DNA from: HGM04593 sp045654645
GTDB lineage: Bacteria; Bacteroidota; Bacteroidia; Bacteroidales; Bacteroidaceae
Direction: 5' to 3'
Length of the DNA stretch: 14,288 bases
NCBI GenBank assembly: GCA_045654645.1
Contig: JAZONR010000049.1
Coordinates: 1 to 14,288 of the forward strand
Part shown: one piece after another, positions 1-7,824 of the stretch
Position numbering within the stretch: the stretch's first letter is position 1
How the letters are laid out: every line of letters starts with the position of its first letter
Translations under genes and position numbers: made by a program
The notes under the pieces: generated by a model
What the model was told of the DNA's origin: nothing
The model's database searches: none
What the model saw: the letters and a program-made list of their open reading frames with translations, nothing else

Positions 1-136
1 GCTCTATGCAATCATCAAGGTGCGCTCAACCGACCCCGATGACGACCTCAAGGCCTATAACCTCGACTTTGACTATCTGAAAGACGTGCAGGAGGTGCAC
101 GACGATGTGCTGTGGGTCTATGTGCAGTATGGTGCA
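1..136. repeat. Terminal direct repeat, left copy
   Basis: Bases 1-136 are identical to 14153-14288 with no mismatch. The repeat lies inside the conserved N-terminal region of the PEGA genes and is in the same reading frame in both copies. The internal paralogue (from about 2299) differs at many positions, about one in five by eye, so perfect identity at the ends is not just family conservation. Confidence 0.97.
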
Positions 137-2110
137 AAGACAGTAACAATCAAACGCGACGGTTTCTACACCATTGAGCGCTACGACTTGAAAACCACCC
201 TTGAGCCCGGCAAGGTCTATGATATGAAAATCAAGCCCGAGCCAAAGGTCATCTCAATGCAATTCCTGATGTTCAAGGTCTCTCCGGCCGACAGCCGGGG
301 AATGGTTATGTATGCCGATGAGAGCGGCAATGAGAAACTTCTCGGCCAGCTCGATGAAAACGGCACAGTTGCCGAAAAACTGGTGCTTGGCCGCTACAGC
401 TACCGCATAATCTCCAAGAATTATCACGATAGCGAGGGCATTGTAACCCTCTCCACCCCCAACGGCAAGCACATAGAAACCGTTACCCTGCGCCCCAATT
501 TCGCACGCATAACATTGACTGTTGAGAACGGCGCCGAAATCTACATAAACGATGAAAAACGAGGCACAGGGCAGTGGAGCGGCAACCTTGCGCCCGGCAC
601 CTACAGCGTCGAGTGCCGCAAGGCCAACCACAAGAGCACGTTAGAGACAATAACCGTTGAAGACGGCAAAAACACCACCCACGCCCTCAAAGCCCCCACA
701 CCCATTGTGGGCAATCTTTCAATCTCCTCATCCCCGCTCGAGGCTGCCATATTCATCGATGGGGCCCCACACGGCGAAACGCCAAACGTAGTAGAGGGCC
801 TTCTCATTGGCACCCACACAGTAACCGTTTCAAAAGAGGGCTACGCAAGTGCCACCCGCACCGTGGAAGTGAGAGAGAATGAAACACAGGAGATTGAAAT
901 AGAACTGGAGAAGTTATCCTACGAACTCGGCAAAGAGCCAAGCCCTGCCGAAGCTGTTGAGACCTACCGCAAGGGAGCCGAGCAAGGCGATGCAACATCG
1001 CAATACAAACTTGGTTGGTGCTACTATAATGCGCACGGCGTCTCAAGAAACTACAACGAGGCCGTCAAATGGTATCTCAAAGCCGCTGAGCAGGGCTATG
1101 CCGGTGCGCAATTTAATCTTGGTAGTTGCTATTATTATGGTTACGGCGTCTCAAAAGACTACAACGAAGCCGTTAAATGGTATCGCAAGTCCGCCGAGCA
1201 GGGCGATGCAACAGCCCAGTATAGTCTTGGTGTTTGCTACCGCAATGGCTACGGTGTTTCAAAAGATGATTTTGAAGCTGTGAAATGGTATAGCAAAGCT
1301 GCCGAGCAGGGCTATGCAATTGCACAGAATAATCTTGGTGTTTGCTATGAAAATGGTTACGGCGTCTCAAAAAACTACAACGAAACTGTCAAATGGTACA
1401 GCAAAGCTGCCGAGCAAGGCTATGCAATGGCACAGAATAATCTTGGTAATTGCTATTATAATGGTTACGGCGTCTCAAAAGACTACAACGAAGCCGTAAA
1501 ATGGTATCGCAAAGCGGCTGAGCAGGGCTATGCCAGCGCGCAGTATTATCTTGGTTATTGCTATTATTATGGTTACGGTGTCTCAAAAGACTACAACGAA
1601 GCCGTCAAATGGTATCGCAAGGCCGCTGAGCAGGGCAATGCAGGCGCTCAGAATAGTCTTGGTGTTTGCTATGAAAACGGTTACGGAGTTTCAAAGGACT
1701 ACAATGAAGCCGTAAAATGGTATCGCAAAGCCGCCGAGCAGGGCGATGCAACAGCTCAGTGTAATCTTGGTTATTGCTATCGTAATGGTTACGGCGTCTC
1801 AAAAGACGACAACGAAGCCGTAAAATGGTATCGCAAGGCCGCTGAGCAGGGCAATGCAGGCGCTCAGCATAATCTTGGTTATTGCTATTATTATGGTTAC
1901 GGTGTTTCAAAAGATGATTTTGAAGCCGTCAAATGGTATCGCAAGGCCGCTGAGCAGGGCAATGCAGGCGCTCAGAATAGTCTTGGTTATTGCTATTATA
2001 ATGGCGAAGGCGTTACAAAGGATATTAGCGAAGCCGTAAGATGGTGGCGCAAAGCGGCTGAGCAGGGTCTTGCAACAGCCCAGGAGAATCTTAAGAATTT
2101 TGGATATTGA
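2..2110 (+). CDS. PEGA-domain protein with C-terminal Sel1 repeats, 5'-truncated
   Basis: The frame is open from base 2, with no credible start inside the window, so this is the C-terminal 702 residues of a longer protein. The GTG at 20 is internal by comparison with the paralogue at 2133. Order (residues counted from base 2): a conserved N-terminal region shared with the paralogue (1 to about 165), a PEGA-like beta domain (about 167-232), a classical PEGA domain (about 234-303, with IFIDGAPHGETP and LLIGTHTVTVSKEGY), then Sel1 repeats to the end. PEGA domains are typical of bacterial envelope proteins. Sel1 repeats are TPR-like helical pairs that bind proteins. The missing 5' end appears to be the gene at 13980-14288, which overlaps it identically over 136 bases and supplies a signal peptide. 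The joined product would be about 760 residues, exported, and probably periplasmic or surface-located. The exact role is unknown. The paralogue starts 22 bases downstream. Confidence 0.9.
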   Translation, partial: LYAIIKVRSTDPDDDLKAYNLDFDYLKDVQEVHDDVLWVYVQYGAKTVTIKRDGFYTIERYDLKTTLEPGKVYDMKIKPEPKVISMQFLMFKVSPADSRGMVMYADESGNEKLLGQLDENGTVAEKLVLGRYSYRIISKNYHDSEGIVTLSTPNGKHIETVTLRPNFARITLTVENGAEIYINDEKRGTGQWSGNLAPGTYSVECRKANHKSTLETITVEDGKNTTHALKAPTPIVGNLSISSSPLEAAIFIDGAPHGETPNVVEGLLIGTHTVTVSKEGYASATRTVEVRENETQEIEIELEKLSYELGKEPSPAEAVETYRKGAEQGDATSQYKLGWCYYNAHGVSRNYNEAVKWYLKAAEQGYAGAQFNLGSCYYYGYGVSKDYNEAVKWYRKSAEQGDATAQYSLGVCYRNGYGVSKDDFEAVKWYSKAAEQGYAIAQNNLGVCYENGYGVSKNYNETVKWYSKAAEQGYAMAQNNLGNCYYNGYGVSKDYNEAVKWYRKAAEQGYASAQYYLGYCYYYGYGVSKDYNEAVKWYRKAAEQGNAGAQNSLGVCYENGYGVSKDYNEAVKWYRKAAEQGDATAQCNLGYCYRNGYGVSKDDNEAVKWYRKAAEQGNAGAQHNLGYCYYYGYGVSKDDFEAVKWYRKAAEQGNAGAQNSLGYCYYNGEGVTKDISEAVRWWRKAAEQGLATAQENLKNFGY
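953..2107 (+). repeat. Sel1-like repeat array, 36-codon units
   Basis: There are ten complete 108-base units starting at 953 and every 108 bases to 2032, followed by a partial eleventh unit (2033-2107). The protein consensus is AVKWYRKAAEQG, then a variable segment, LGxCYxNGYGVSKDYNE, with the AEQG and LG...GxGV hallmarks of Sel1. Units are very alike at DNA level. Units 7 and 10 share an identical 66-base stretch (1598-1663 and 1922-1987). Units 3 and 9 share an unusual end encoding SKDDFE, and units 6 and 9 share their LGYCYYYGYGV segment. The outermost units (1, 10 and 11) are the most divergent. This pattern suggests internal duplication and mosaic exchange. Confidence 0.93.
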
Positions 2111-2132
2111 CAAATAAAAAGAGAAAAAATAT

Positions 2133-5100
2133 ATGAAACAAACAGGTTTGTGCCTATTCACCATTCTTCTGCTGCTCTTTGCAGCACTGCCCGTTGCTGC
2201 GCAGCAGATGCAGAAATTCCACGTTGAGAGCTTCGGCGAGAACTCATTTGATATGAGCGGTAAAGAGAAACCCACCTCGCGCGACGACGGCACAGGCACC
2301 CTCTATGCCATAATAAAGGTGCGTTCCACCGTGCCCGAAGACGACCTCAAGGCCTATGACCTCGACTTTGACTACCTGAAAGATGTGCAGGAGATGCACG
2401 ACGGCGTGTTGTGGGTATATGTGCAGTATGGCGCAAAGACAGTTACCATTAAACGCGATGGCTTCTACACCGTTGAGCGTTACAACCTAAAGACCACCCT
2501 GCAGCCCGGCAAGGTCTATGATATGACAATTAAGCCCGAGCCCAAGGTCATTTCAATGCAGTATCTGATATTTGAGATATCTCCCGCCGACAGTGAAGCA
2601 ACTGTGATGTACACCGACCTTTCCAAGAATGACGGTGAAAAGAAACTCGGCGATGTGGATTCCGAGGGTTGCGTTGCCAAGATGCTTGTTCTTGGCCGCT
2701 ATGCCTATAGAATAATCTCCGAGAACTACCACTCCAGTGAGGGCGTTGTAACACTTGATACCCCCAATGGCACACACACCGAAAAAGTAACCTTGCGCCC
2801 CAATTTTGCGCGAGTAACATTGAGTGTTGGCGGTGGCTCATCGGTAGATATCTACATAAATAAGGAGAAGAAGGGCACCGGCAGCTGGAGGGGCAACCTT
2901 GCCCCCGGCACCTATAGCATAGAGTGCCGCAAGCCCAATCACAGGACCACCACCGAAACGATAACCGTTGCCGACGGAGCTGATGTAACCCACACCCTGA
3001 AGGCCCCCGAGCCCATCACGGGAGCGCTGAACATCACCTCCACCCCCTTGCGTGCGGCAATCTCCATAGATGGCAAGCCCTGTGGCGAGACACCACGCAT
3101 CATCAGCGACCTGCTCATTGGCACCCACAAGGTAACCCTCTCCAAGAGCGGCTACGAAAGTGTCGCCATAGATGTTGTTATAAAGGAGAAAGAAACCAAT
3201 GAGCAGAATATTACACTGAAGAAGGGTGCAAGTGCCGGCACAACCGTTGCAAAGCCCAAGCAGAGCGCTCCCAAACGTGGAAGTGTAACCTTTGCTCCCT
3301 ACAAGGTGGGCGACTACTATAACGATGGAACGAACGAGGGTGTTGTTTTTGCGGTTAGCAAAGACGGCAGCCGAGGAAAAATATTGAGCATAGGACAACA
3401 CGTAAACAAGTGGTCCTTGAATAAGAGTGCTACCGGTGCTGTTTCAAAGAAAAATGGAATGTTCAATATGTCCAAAATCACATCCTTGCCCAACTGGCAG
3501 CGCGAGTTCCCCGTTTTTGCCTGGTGTGCTTCGCAAGGCGAGGGGTGGTACCTCCCGGCGATTGATGAAGTGAAATTGATGGCAGCCCGCCGTAAGGCAA
3601 TTGATGAAACATTGAAAAAATTGAAAGCCACCACTTTGGAAGCCGGTCATTATTACAGCTCTTCAACGGAATTTTCCGATGCGCTTGGGAAGGCTAAGTG
3701 TGAAAGCGCGACCGGTTTGTATGTGAAAAGTTATAATGAAACCTACGGTAGAGCCAAGGTTGTTGGCGACCATAAAGTGCGTGCCGTTTATGCTTTTGGG
3801 TCGGCAGCTGCCAACCTTTCTGTGTCGCGTGGAGAGAAGACCTTGCCTCCCTACAAGGTTGGCGACTACTTCAATGACGGCATAATAGAGGGCATTGTCT
3901 TTGAGGTGAACAAAGATAGTCTCAGTGGAAAGATTGTGAGCATAGAGAAGAGCGAGTGCGCTTGGAGGGTAAAAGAGGAGTTATCAAGCGCAATAAATTC
4001 CGATGATGCACCGATAGTTATGTCCAAAATTCGCTCACAGGCCGGTTGGGAGCAGAACTATCCGGCTTTTGCCTGGTGTGCTTCGCTGGGTAGAGGTTGG
4101 TATCTGCCGTCAAGTAAAGAGCTGAACGCTATCAGCTCGGTGCTTTCTGCCGTTGATAGGGCAATGGTGGCTTGCGGGGGTGATATTCTGTCGGATGAGG
4201 TGTGTTGGTCCTCTTCAAAGCCCTATGGCAGCAATGTCTATTGTGTTATTATGCCCGATGGCAAAGAAGTGGAGTGCAATAGCGTTATAAAGCAGACTGT
4301 GCGAGCTGTTTCGGCCTTCAAGGCAAAGCGCAAGCCCGAGACTACGGCCCCCTACAAGGTTGGCGACTACTATAACGACGGCAAGAAAGAGGGTATTGTC
4401 TTTCAGGTGAGCAATGGTGGCTATTGCGGAAAGATTGTCAGCCTCGAGAATCAATATTGCTATTGGTCTAATAAATCTGAGTCCGGCTTTGATGGGCTTG
4501 ACGGCGCGGCTGTGATGGCCAAGGTCCGTTCACTGCCCGAATGGGAGGTGAATTACCCTGTCTTTGCCTGGTGTGCCTCGTTGGGCGATGAATGGTATCT
4601 GCCGGAACCTAATGAACTGAAGGCTCTCTTCTCTCAACGCAGCAGAATAGATAGCGGCTTGAAGGCCTTGGGCTTGGAAGCCATCCTGAGTGATTACTAT
4701 TGGTCCTCAGAAGGCTCCTACTCTTCGGCGCATTGTGTGTGGGTTGATGGCAGCAGTCGCCTTTTCGTGGACAAGATGACACGAAATCGTGCGCTCGCTG
4801 TGTCGGCCTTCGAGTCTGTGGGCAATGTTGTCCGTGCCGTTACATCGGCTCCCTATAAGGTTGGCGACTACTATAACGACGGCAAGAGAGAAGGTGTTGT
4901 TTTTGAAGTGGGCAAGGATGGTTGCAGCGGAAAGATTGTGAGCTTGGGCGAGACTGCGTGTCGCTGGGGTGAAAAGGAGGTGAAAACAGGTGCATCGTCA
5001 AAGAAGGACGGTGCAGGCAACCTCTCAACAATATCCTCTTTGCCCAACTGGAAAGTGGATTATCCCGCCTTTGCGTGGTGCGCCTCATTGGGCGAGGGTT

Positions 5101-5327
5101 GGTATTTGCCGGCCTATAACGAACTCAATGCGATATATGCCGCCTCTGCCGCAATCAATGCCACATTGGAGAGCATTGGTGAGACAGTACTTTGCGGCTA
5201 TGTAGACTACTGGTCTTCATCCGAGGCCAAGGCTTCCCTTGCCCGAGGCGTAAAGATGAGCAGTGGCAAAGCGTTCAGCAACCATAAGCATTACCGCGAC
5301 AATGTGCGTGCGGTGTCGGCTTTCTAA
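2133..5327 (+). CDS. Exported PEGA-domain protein with four DUF1566/FISUMP-like repeats
   Basis: The protein has 1064 residues. It begins with a signal peptide (residues 1 to about 24: a hydrophobic TILLLLFAALPVAA core, likely cut before QQMQK). A family-specific N-terminal region follows to about 224 and is close to the protein encoded at 2-2110. Next come a PEGA-like domain (about 225-293) and a classical PEGA domain (about 294-365, ISIDGKPCGETP and LLIGTHKVTLSKSGY), then a linker. Four tandem repeats start near residues 388, 572, 740 and 907. Each opens with PYKVGDYYNDG...EGVVF, has a core like FAWCASLGEGWYLP, an SS-containing segment such as YWSSSE, and ends in VRAVSAF. These motifs resemble the DUF1566 (Lcl_C) and FISUMP families of bacterial surface proteins; the assignment is by pattern only. 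No T9SS C-terminal domain or lipobox is seen. It is likely periplasmic or surface-located; function is unknown. The start is supported by the signal peptide and by alignment with the start at 13980. Confidence 0.93.
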   Translation: MKQTGLCLFTILLLLFAALPVAAQQMQKFHVESFGENSFDMSGKEKPTSRDDGTGTLYAIIKVRSTVPEDDLKAYDLDFDYLKDVQEMHDGVLWVYVQYGAKTVTIKRDGFYTVERYNLKTTLQPGKVYDMTIKPEPKVISMQYLIFEISPADSEATVMYTDLSKNDGEKKLGDVDSEGCVAKMLVLGRYAYRIISENYHSSEGVVTLDTPNGTHTEKVTLRPNFARVTLSVGGGSSVDIYINKEKKGTGSWRGNLAPGTYSIECRKPNHRTTTETITVADGADVTHTLKAPEPITGALNITSTPLRAAISIDGKPCGETPRIISDLLIGTHKVTLSKSGYESVAIDVVIKEKETNEQNITLKKGASAGTTVAKPKQSAPKRGSVTFAPYKVGDYYNDGTNEGVVFAVSKDGSRGKILSIGQHVNKWSLNKSATGAVSKKNGMFNMSKITSLPNWQREFPVFAWCASQGEGWYLPAIDEVKLMAARRKAIDETLKKLKATTLEAGHYYSSSTEFSDALGKAKCESATGLYVKSYNETYGRAKVVGDHKVRAVYAFGSAAANLSVSRGEKTLPPYKVGDYFNDGIIEGIVFEVNKDSLSGKIVSIEKSECAWRVKEELSSAINSDDAPIVMSKIRSQAGWEQNYPAFAWCASLGRGWYLPSSKELNAISSVLSAVDRAMVACGGDILSDEVCWSSSKPYGSNVYCVIMPDGKEVECNSVIKQTVRAVSAFKAKRKPETTAPYKVGDYYNDGKKEGIVFQVSNGGYCGKIVSLENQYCYWSNKSESGFDGLDGAAVMAKVRSLPEWEVNYPVFAWCASLGDEWYLPEPNELKALFSQRSRIDSGLKALGLEAILSDYYWSSEGSYSSAHCVWVDGSSRLFVDKMTRNRALAVSAFESVGNVVRAVTSAPYKVGDYYNDGKREGVVFEVGKDGCSGKIVSLGETACRWGEKEVKTGASSKKDGAGNLSTISSLPNWKVDYPAFAWCASLGEGWYLPAYNELNAIYAASAAINATLESIGETVLCGYVDYWSSSEAKASLARGVKMSSGKAFSNHKHYRDNVRAVSAF
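3294..5324 (+). repeat. Four tandem DUF1566/FISUMP-like domain repeats
   Basis: Protein repeats cover residues about 388-555, 572-729, 740-893 and 907-1064 of the gene at 2133. The core motifs are FAWCASQGEGWYLP, FAWCASLGRGWYLP, FAWCASLGDEWYLP and FAWCASLGEGWYLP. The closing motifs are VRAVYAF, VRAVSAF, LAVSAF and VRAVSAF. Unlike the Sel1 array, the repeats are well diverged between the motifs, so they are old duplications. The opening segment (PYKVGDYYNDG) is the best conserved at DNA level. Confidence 0.88.
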
Positions 5328-5340
5328 AAAAATATCAATA

Positions 5341-5373
5341 TTGCAGGCGAATGGCGGAAAATGAGTAACTTTG
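5341..5373 (+). promoter_or_regulatory. Putative Bacteroidales-type promoter ahead of the ABC transporter gene
   Basis: TAACTTTG at 5366-5373 fits the Bacteroides -7 consensus TAnnTTTG exactly. A weak -33 element (ATTG/TTGC at 5340-5344) lies about 21 bases upstream, close to the usual spacing. It sits in the longest intergenic stretch of the window (5328-5422, 95 bases), which has no convincing terminator hairpin. It would start a transcript about 40-50 bases before the ATG at 5423. Confidence 0.55.
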
Positions 5374-5422
5374 CAGCCAATTTATAATGAACAGAAACTA
5401 TTAATACAAAATATACTGCGCG

Positions 5423-7264
5423 ATGAAGGAATTTTTCAAAGTTCTGAGGCGGTTTGTTCCCCCTTATAAAAAGTATCTCATATTGTCGGTGGTGTTCACG
5501 CTGCTGTCGGCTGTGTTGAATGTCTTTTCGTTTATGGTCATTGTGCCCATTCTGCAAATTCTCTTCAAGGTTACCGAGCCTGTCGATGTTGAGTTCATCG
5601 AGTGGAGTGCAATGGGCAGCGAGAATATGAAGGATGTGCTTATGAACAATGCCACCTACTTCATCAACGAATATACAGCCGAGCACGGTGCTGCATCGGT
5701 GCTGTTGTTGCTTGGTCTTTTCCTACTTTTTATGACTCTGCTCAAGACTGCAAGCTATTTTGCATCATCGGCTGCCATAATACCGTTGCGCACAGGTATT
5801 GTGCGCGACCTCCGCACGCAGATGTATAACAAAATTGTGTCGCTGCCGATAGGCTTTTTCTCCAAGGAGAAGAAGGGCGATATGATAGCGCGTATGACAG
5901 GCGATGTGAACGAGGTGCAGAACTCCATCACAAGCTCGCTCGATATGCTCATAAAGAACCCCATTTTCATTGTGATATATTTTGCCACATTGATTTATGT
6001 CAGCTGGGAGCTCACGCTGTTCACCATTTGCGTGATGCCTGTGCTTGGCTGGGTGATGGGTGCTATCGGGCGCAAGCTCAAGGCAAAATCACTTGTGGCA
6101 CAGCAGAAACTGGGCGAGACTACATCGCAGATGGAGGAGACGCTCGGCGGCCTGCGCATAATAAAGGCCTTCATTGCCGAGAAGAAGATGTCGGCACGTT
6201 TCCTTAGATGCAGCAACGAGTTGCGCGCCGCCAACATACGTGTTACGATGCGTCAGGCGCTTGCCCACCCTGTGAGCGAGTTCTTGGGGACAGGAATCAT
6301 AGTTATTGTGCTGTGGTTTGGCGGCACGCTCATTCTTGGCGACAATTCGCCCATCTCAGCCGCAGCCTTCATCTATTACCTAACAATGCTCTACAGCATA
6401 ATTAATCCGCTAAAGGAGCTGTCCAAGGCTTCATATAACATTCCGCGCGGCTTGGCTGCAATGGAGCGCATCGATGCAGTCCTGAAGGCCGAAAACCCCA
6501 TTACCGACGGCAAGAAGGGTGTTGAGATGCCCGAAATGAAGGAGGGTATAGAGTTCAAGGAGCTCTCCTTCTCCTATGATGGCGAGCGCGACGTGCTCAA
6601 GAACATAAACCTGAAGATTGAAAAGGGCAAGACTGTGGCACTTGTGGGGCAGTCGGGCAGTGGAAAGTCTACGCTGGTGGATTTAATCCCCCGCTACTAT
6701 GATGTGCAGCAGGGCTCTATAACCATTGACGGTGTGGATGTGAGGGATATGAAGGTGAAGTCGCTGCGTTCACTCATTGGCAACGTAAACCAGGAGGCTA
6801 TCCTCTTCAACGATACTTTCTACAACAACATAACATTCGGCGTTGAGAACGCAACAATGGAGCAGGTGATTGAGGCTGCAAGGATTGCCAATGCCCACGA
6901 CTTCATTATGGCAAGCGAGAATGGCTACGATACCAATGTGGGCGACAGGGGTTGCCGTCTATCAGGCGGTCAGCGTCAGCGCATAAGCATTGCGCGCGCG
7001 GTGCTCAAGAACCCCGCGATACTGATTCTTGACGAGGCCACATCGGCTCTCGACACCGAGAGCGAGCGCCTTGTGCAGGAGGCTCTGGAGCGTCTTATGA
7101 AGACACGCACCACAATAGCCATTGCACACCGTCTCTCCACCATAAAGAATGCCGATGAGATATGTGTGCTGCGCGACGGCGAGATAGTGGAGCGAGGCAA
7201 GCACGAGGAGTTGCTGAAACTCAACGGTGTCTACAAGCGTCTCAACGATATGCAATCACTTTAA
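5423..7264 (+). CDS. ABC exporter half-transporter, MsbA-like (membrane domain fused to ATPase)
   Basis: This 613-residue protein has the normal length for a fused exporter half that works as a homodimer in the inner membrane. The N-terminal half carries hydrophobic helices (near residues 16-50, 92-118, 175-210, 285-305 and 310-335). The ATPase half shows Walker A GQSGSGKST (409-417), Q-loop glutamine Q457, signature LSGGQRQR (513-520), Walker B ILILDE ending in D537-E538, and switch histidine H569 in AHRLST. All catalytic residues are intact, so it should be active. The family exports lipid A precursors, other lipids or drugs; the substrate cannot be read from the sequence. A promoter-like site lies just upstream, and the LOG gene starts 13 bases after the stop, so it is probably the first gene of an operon. 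MsbA itself is possible but not proven, so no symbol is given. Confidence 0.93.
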   Translation: MKEFFKVLRRFVPPYKKYLILSVVFTLLSAVLNVFSFMVIVPILQILFKVTEPVDVEFIEWSAMGSENMKDVLMNNATYFINEYTAEHGAASVLLLLGLFLLFMTLLKTASYFASSAAIIPLRTGIVRDLRTQMYNKIVSLPIGFFSKEKKGDMIARMTGDVNEVQNSITSSLDMLIKNPIFIVIYFATLIYVSWELTLFTICVMPVLGWVMGAIGRKLKAKSLVAQQKLGETTSQMEETLGGLRIIKAFIAEKKMSARFLRCSNELRAANIRVTMRQALAHPVSEFLGTGIIVIVLWFGGTLILGDNSPISAAAFIYYLTMLYSIINPLKELSKASYNIPRGLAAMERIDAVLKAENPITDGKKGVEMPEMKEGIEFKELSFSYDGERDVLKNINLKIEKGKTVALVGQSGSGKSTLVDLIPRYYDVQQGSITIDGVDVRDMKVKSLRSLIGNVNQEAILFNDTFYNNITFGVENATMEQVIEAARIANAHDFIMASENGYDTNVGDRGCRLSGGQRQRISIARAVLKNPAILILDEATSALDTESERLVQEALERLMKTRTTIAIAHRLSTIKNADEICVLRDGEIVERGKHEELLKLNGVYKRLNDMQSL

Positions 7265-7277
7265 AACCCATTGAACA

Positions 7278-7817
7278 ATGAAGAGTGTAGCTGTTTTTTG
7301 TGCCGCGTCGGAGAATATTGCTCCCGGTTATTTTGAGGCTGCATCCGAGGTGGGTGCAATGCTTGGCCGTTTGGGCGCAACGCTTGTGTATGGCGGTGCG
7401 CGTTTCGGCCTTATGGAGGCCACGGCGCGCAGTGCCAAGGAGGCCGGTGCCCGCATTGTGGGCGTTGTGCCCTATGTGCTTGTTGAACGCGACAGGGTGA
7501 GCTCCCTGCTCGATGAGCACATCCCCTGCCGCAACCTCAGCGACCGCAAGGATATTATGTTGGAAAAGAGCGACATACTTGTTGCCCTGCCGGGCGGAAT
7601 TGGTACGCTTGATGAGATTTTTCACATTATGGCGGCGGCAACAATAGGCTATCACAGCAAGCGCGTGGTGCTCTATAATGTGAACGGCTATTGGAACGGC
7701 CTGCTCTCTATGCTCAACGGTATGTTGGATGCAGGCTTTCTGCGTGGCGATGTTGAGAAGTTTATGGCAGTGGCAAGCTCCATTGAGCAGCTTGAAAATT
7801 TGATAAAGGAGGCATAA
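7278..7817 (+). CDS. LOG-family protein (TIGR00730-type nucleotide hydrolase)
   Basis: This 179-residue soluble Rossmann-like protein has the usual length for the family. It opens with SVAVFCAAS, then YGGARFGLME (residues 38-47) and the diagnostic PGGIGTLDE (105-113), which holds the catalytic and phosphate-binding residues of LOG enzymes. Plant and characterised bacterial LOG proteins split cytokinin riboside 5'-monophosphates into the free base and ribose 5-phosphate. Many bacterial members act on AMP or an unknown nucleotide, so the true substrate is open. There is no lysine decarboxylase activity despite the older annotation. It lies 13 bases after the ABC exporter and 7 bases before the PfkB kinase, consistent with co-transcription. 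No signal peptide is present; it is cytoplasmic. Confidence 0.92.
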   Translation: MKSVAVFCAASENIAPGYFEAASEVGAMLGRLGATLVYGGARFGLMEATARSAKEAGARIVGVVPYVLVERDRVSSLLDEHIPCRNLSDRKDIMLEKSDILVALPGGIGTLDEIFHIMAAATIGYHSKRVVLYNVNGYWNGLLSMLNGMLDAGFLRGDVEKFMAVASSIEQLENLIKEA

Positions 7818-7824
7818 GGGATAT

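Noticed and set aside
20..22. GTG at 20 as start of the PEGA-Sel1 gene
   Set aside because: The frame is open further upstream and the two paralogues continue through this point from a signal peptide about 60 residues earlier.
953..2107. Regular 108-base periodicity as a CRISPR or intergenic repeat array
   Set aside because: It is an uninterrupted coding frame with Sel1 protein motifs and no spacer structure.
5328..5345. A-rich run with ATATC/AATATT after the stop at 5327 as a terminator
   Set aside because: There is no stable GC-containing hairpin followed by a T-run on the coding strand.
7805..7812. AAAGGAGG as a Shine-Dalgarno site for the kinase gene
   Set aside because: It is 12 bases from the ATG, encodes part of the LOG C-terminus, and Bacteroidota rarely depend on such sites; it may be chance.
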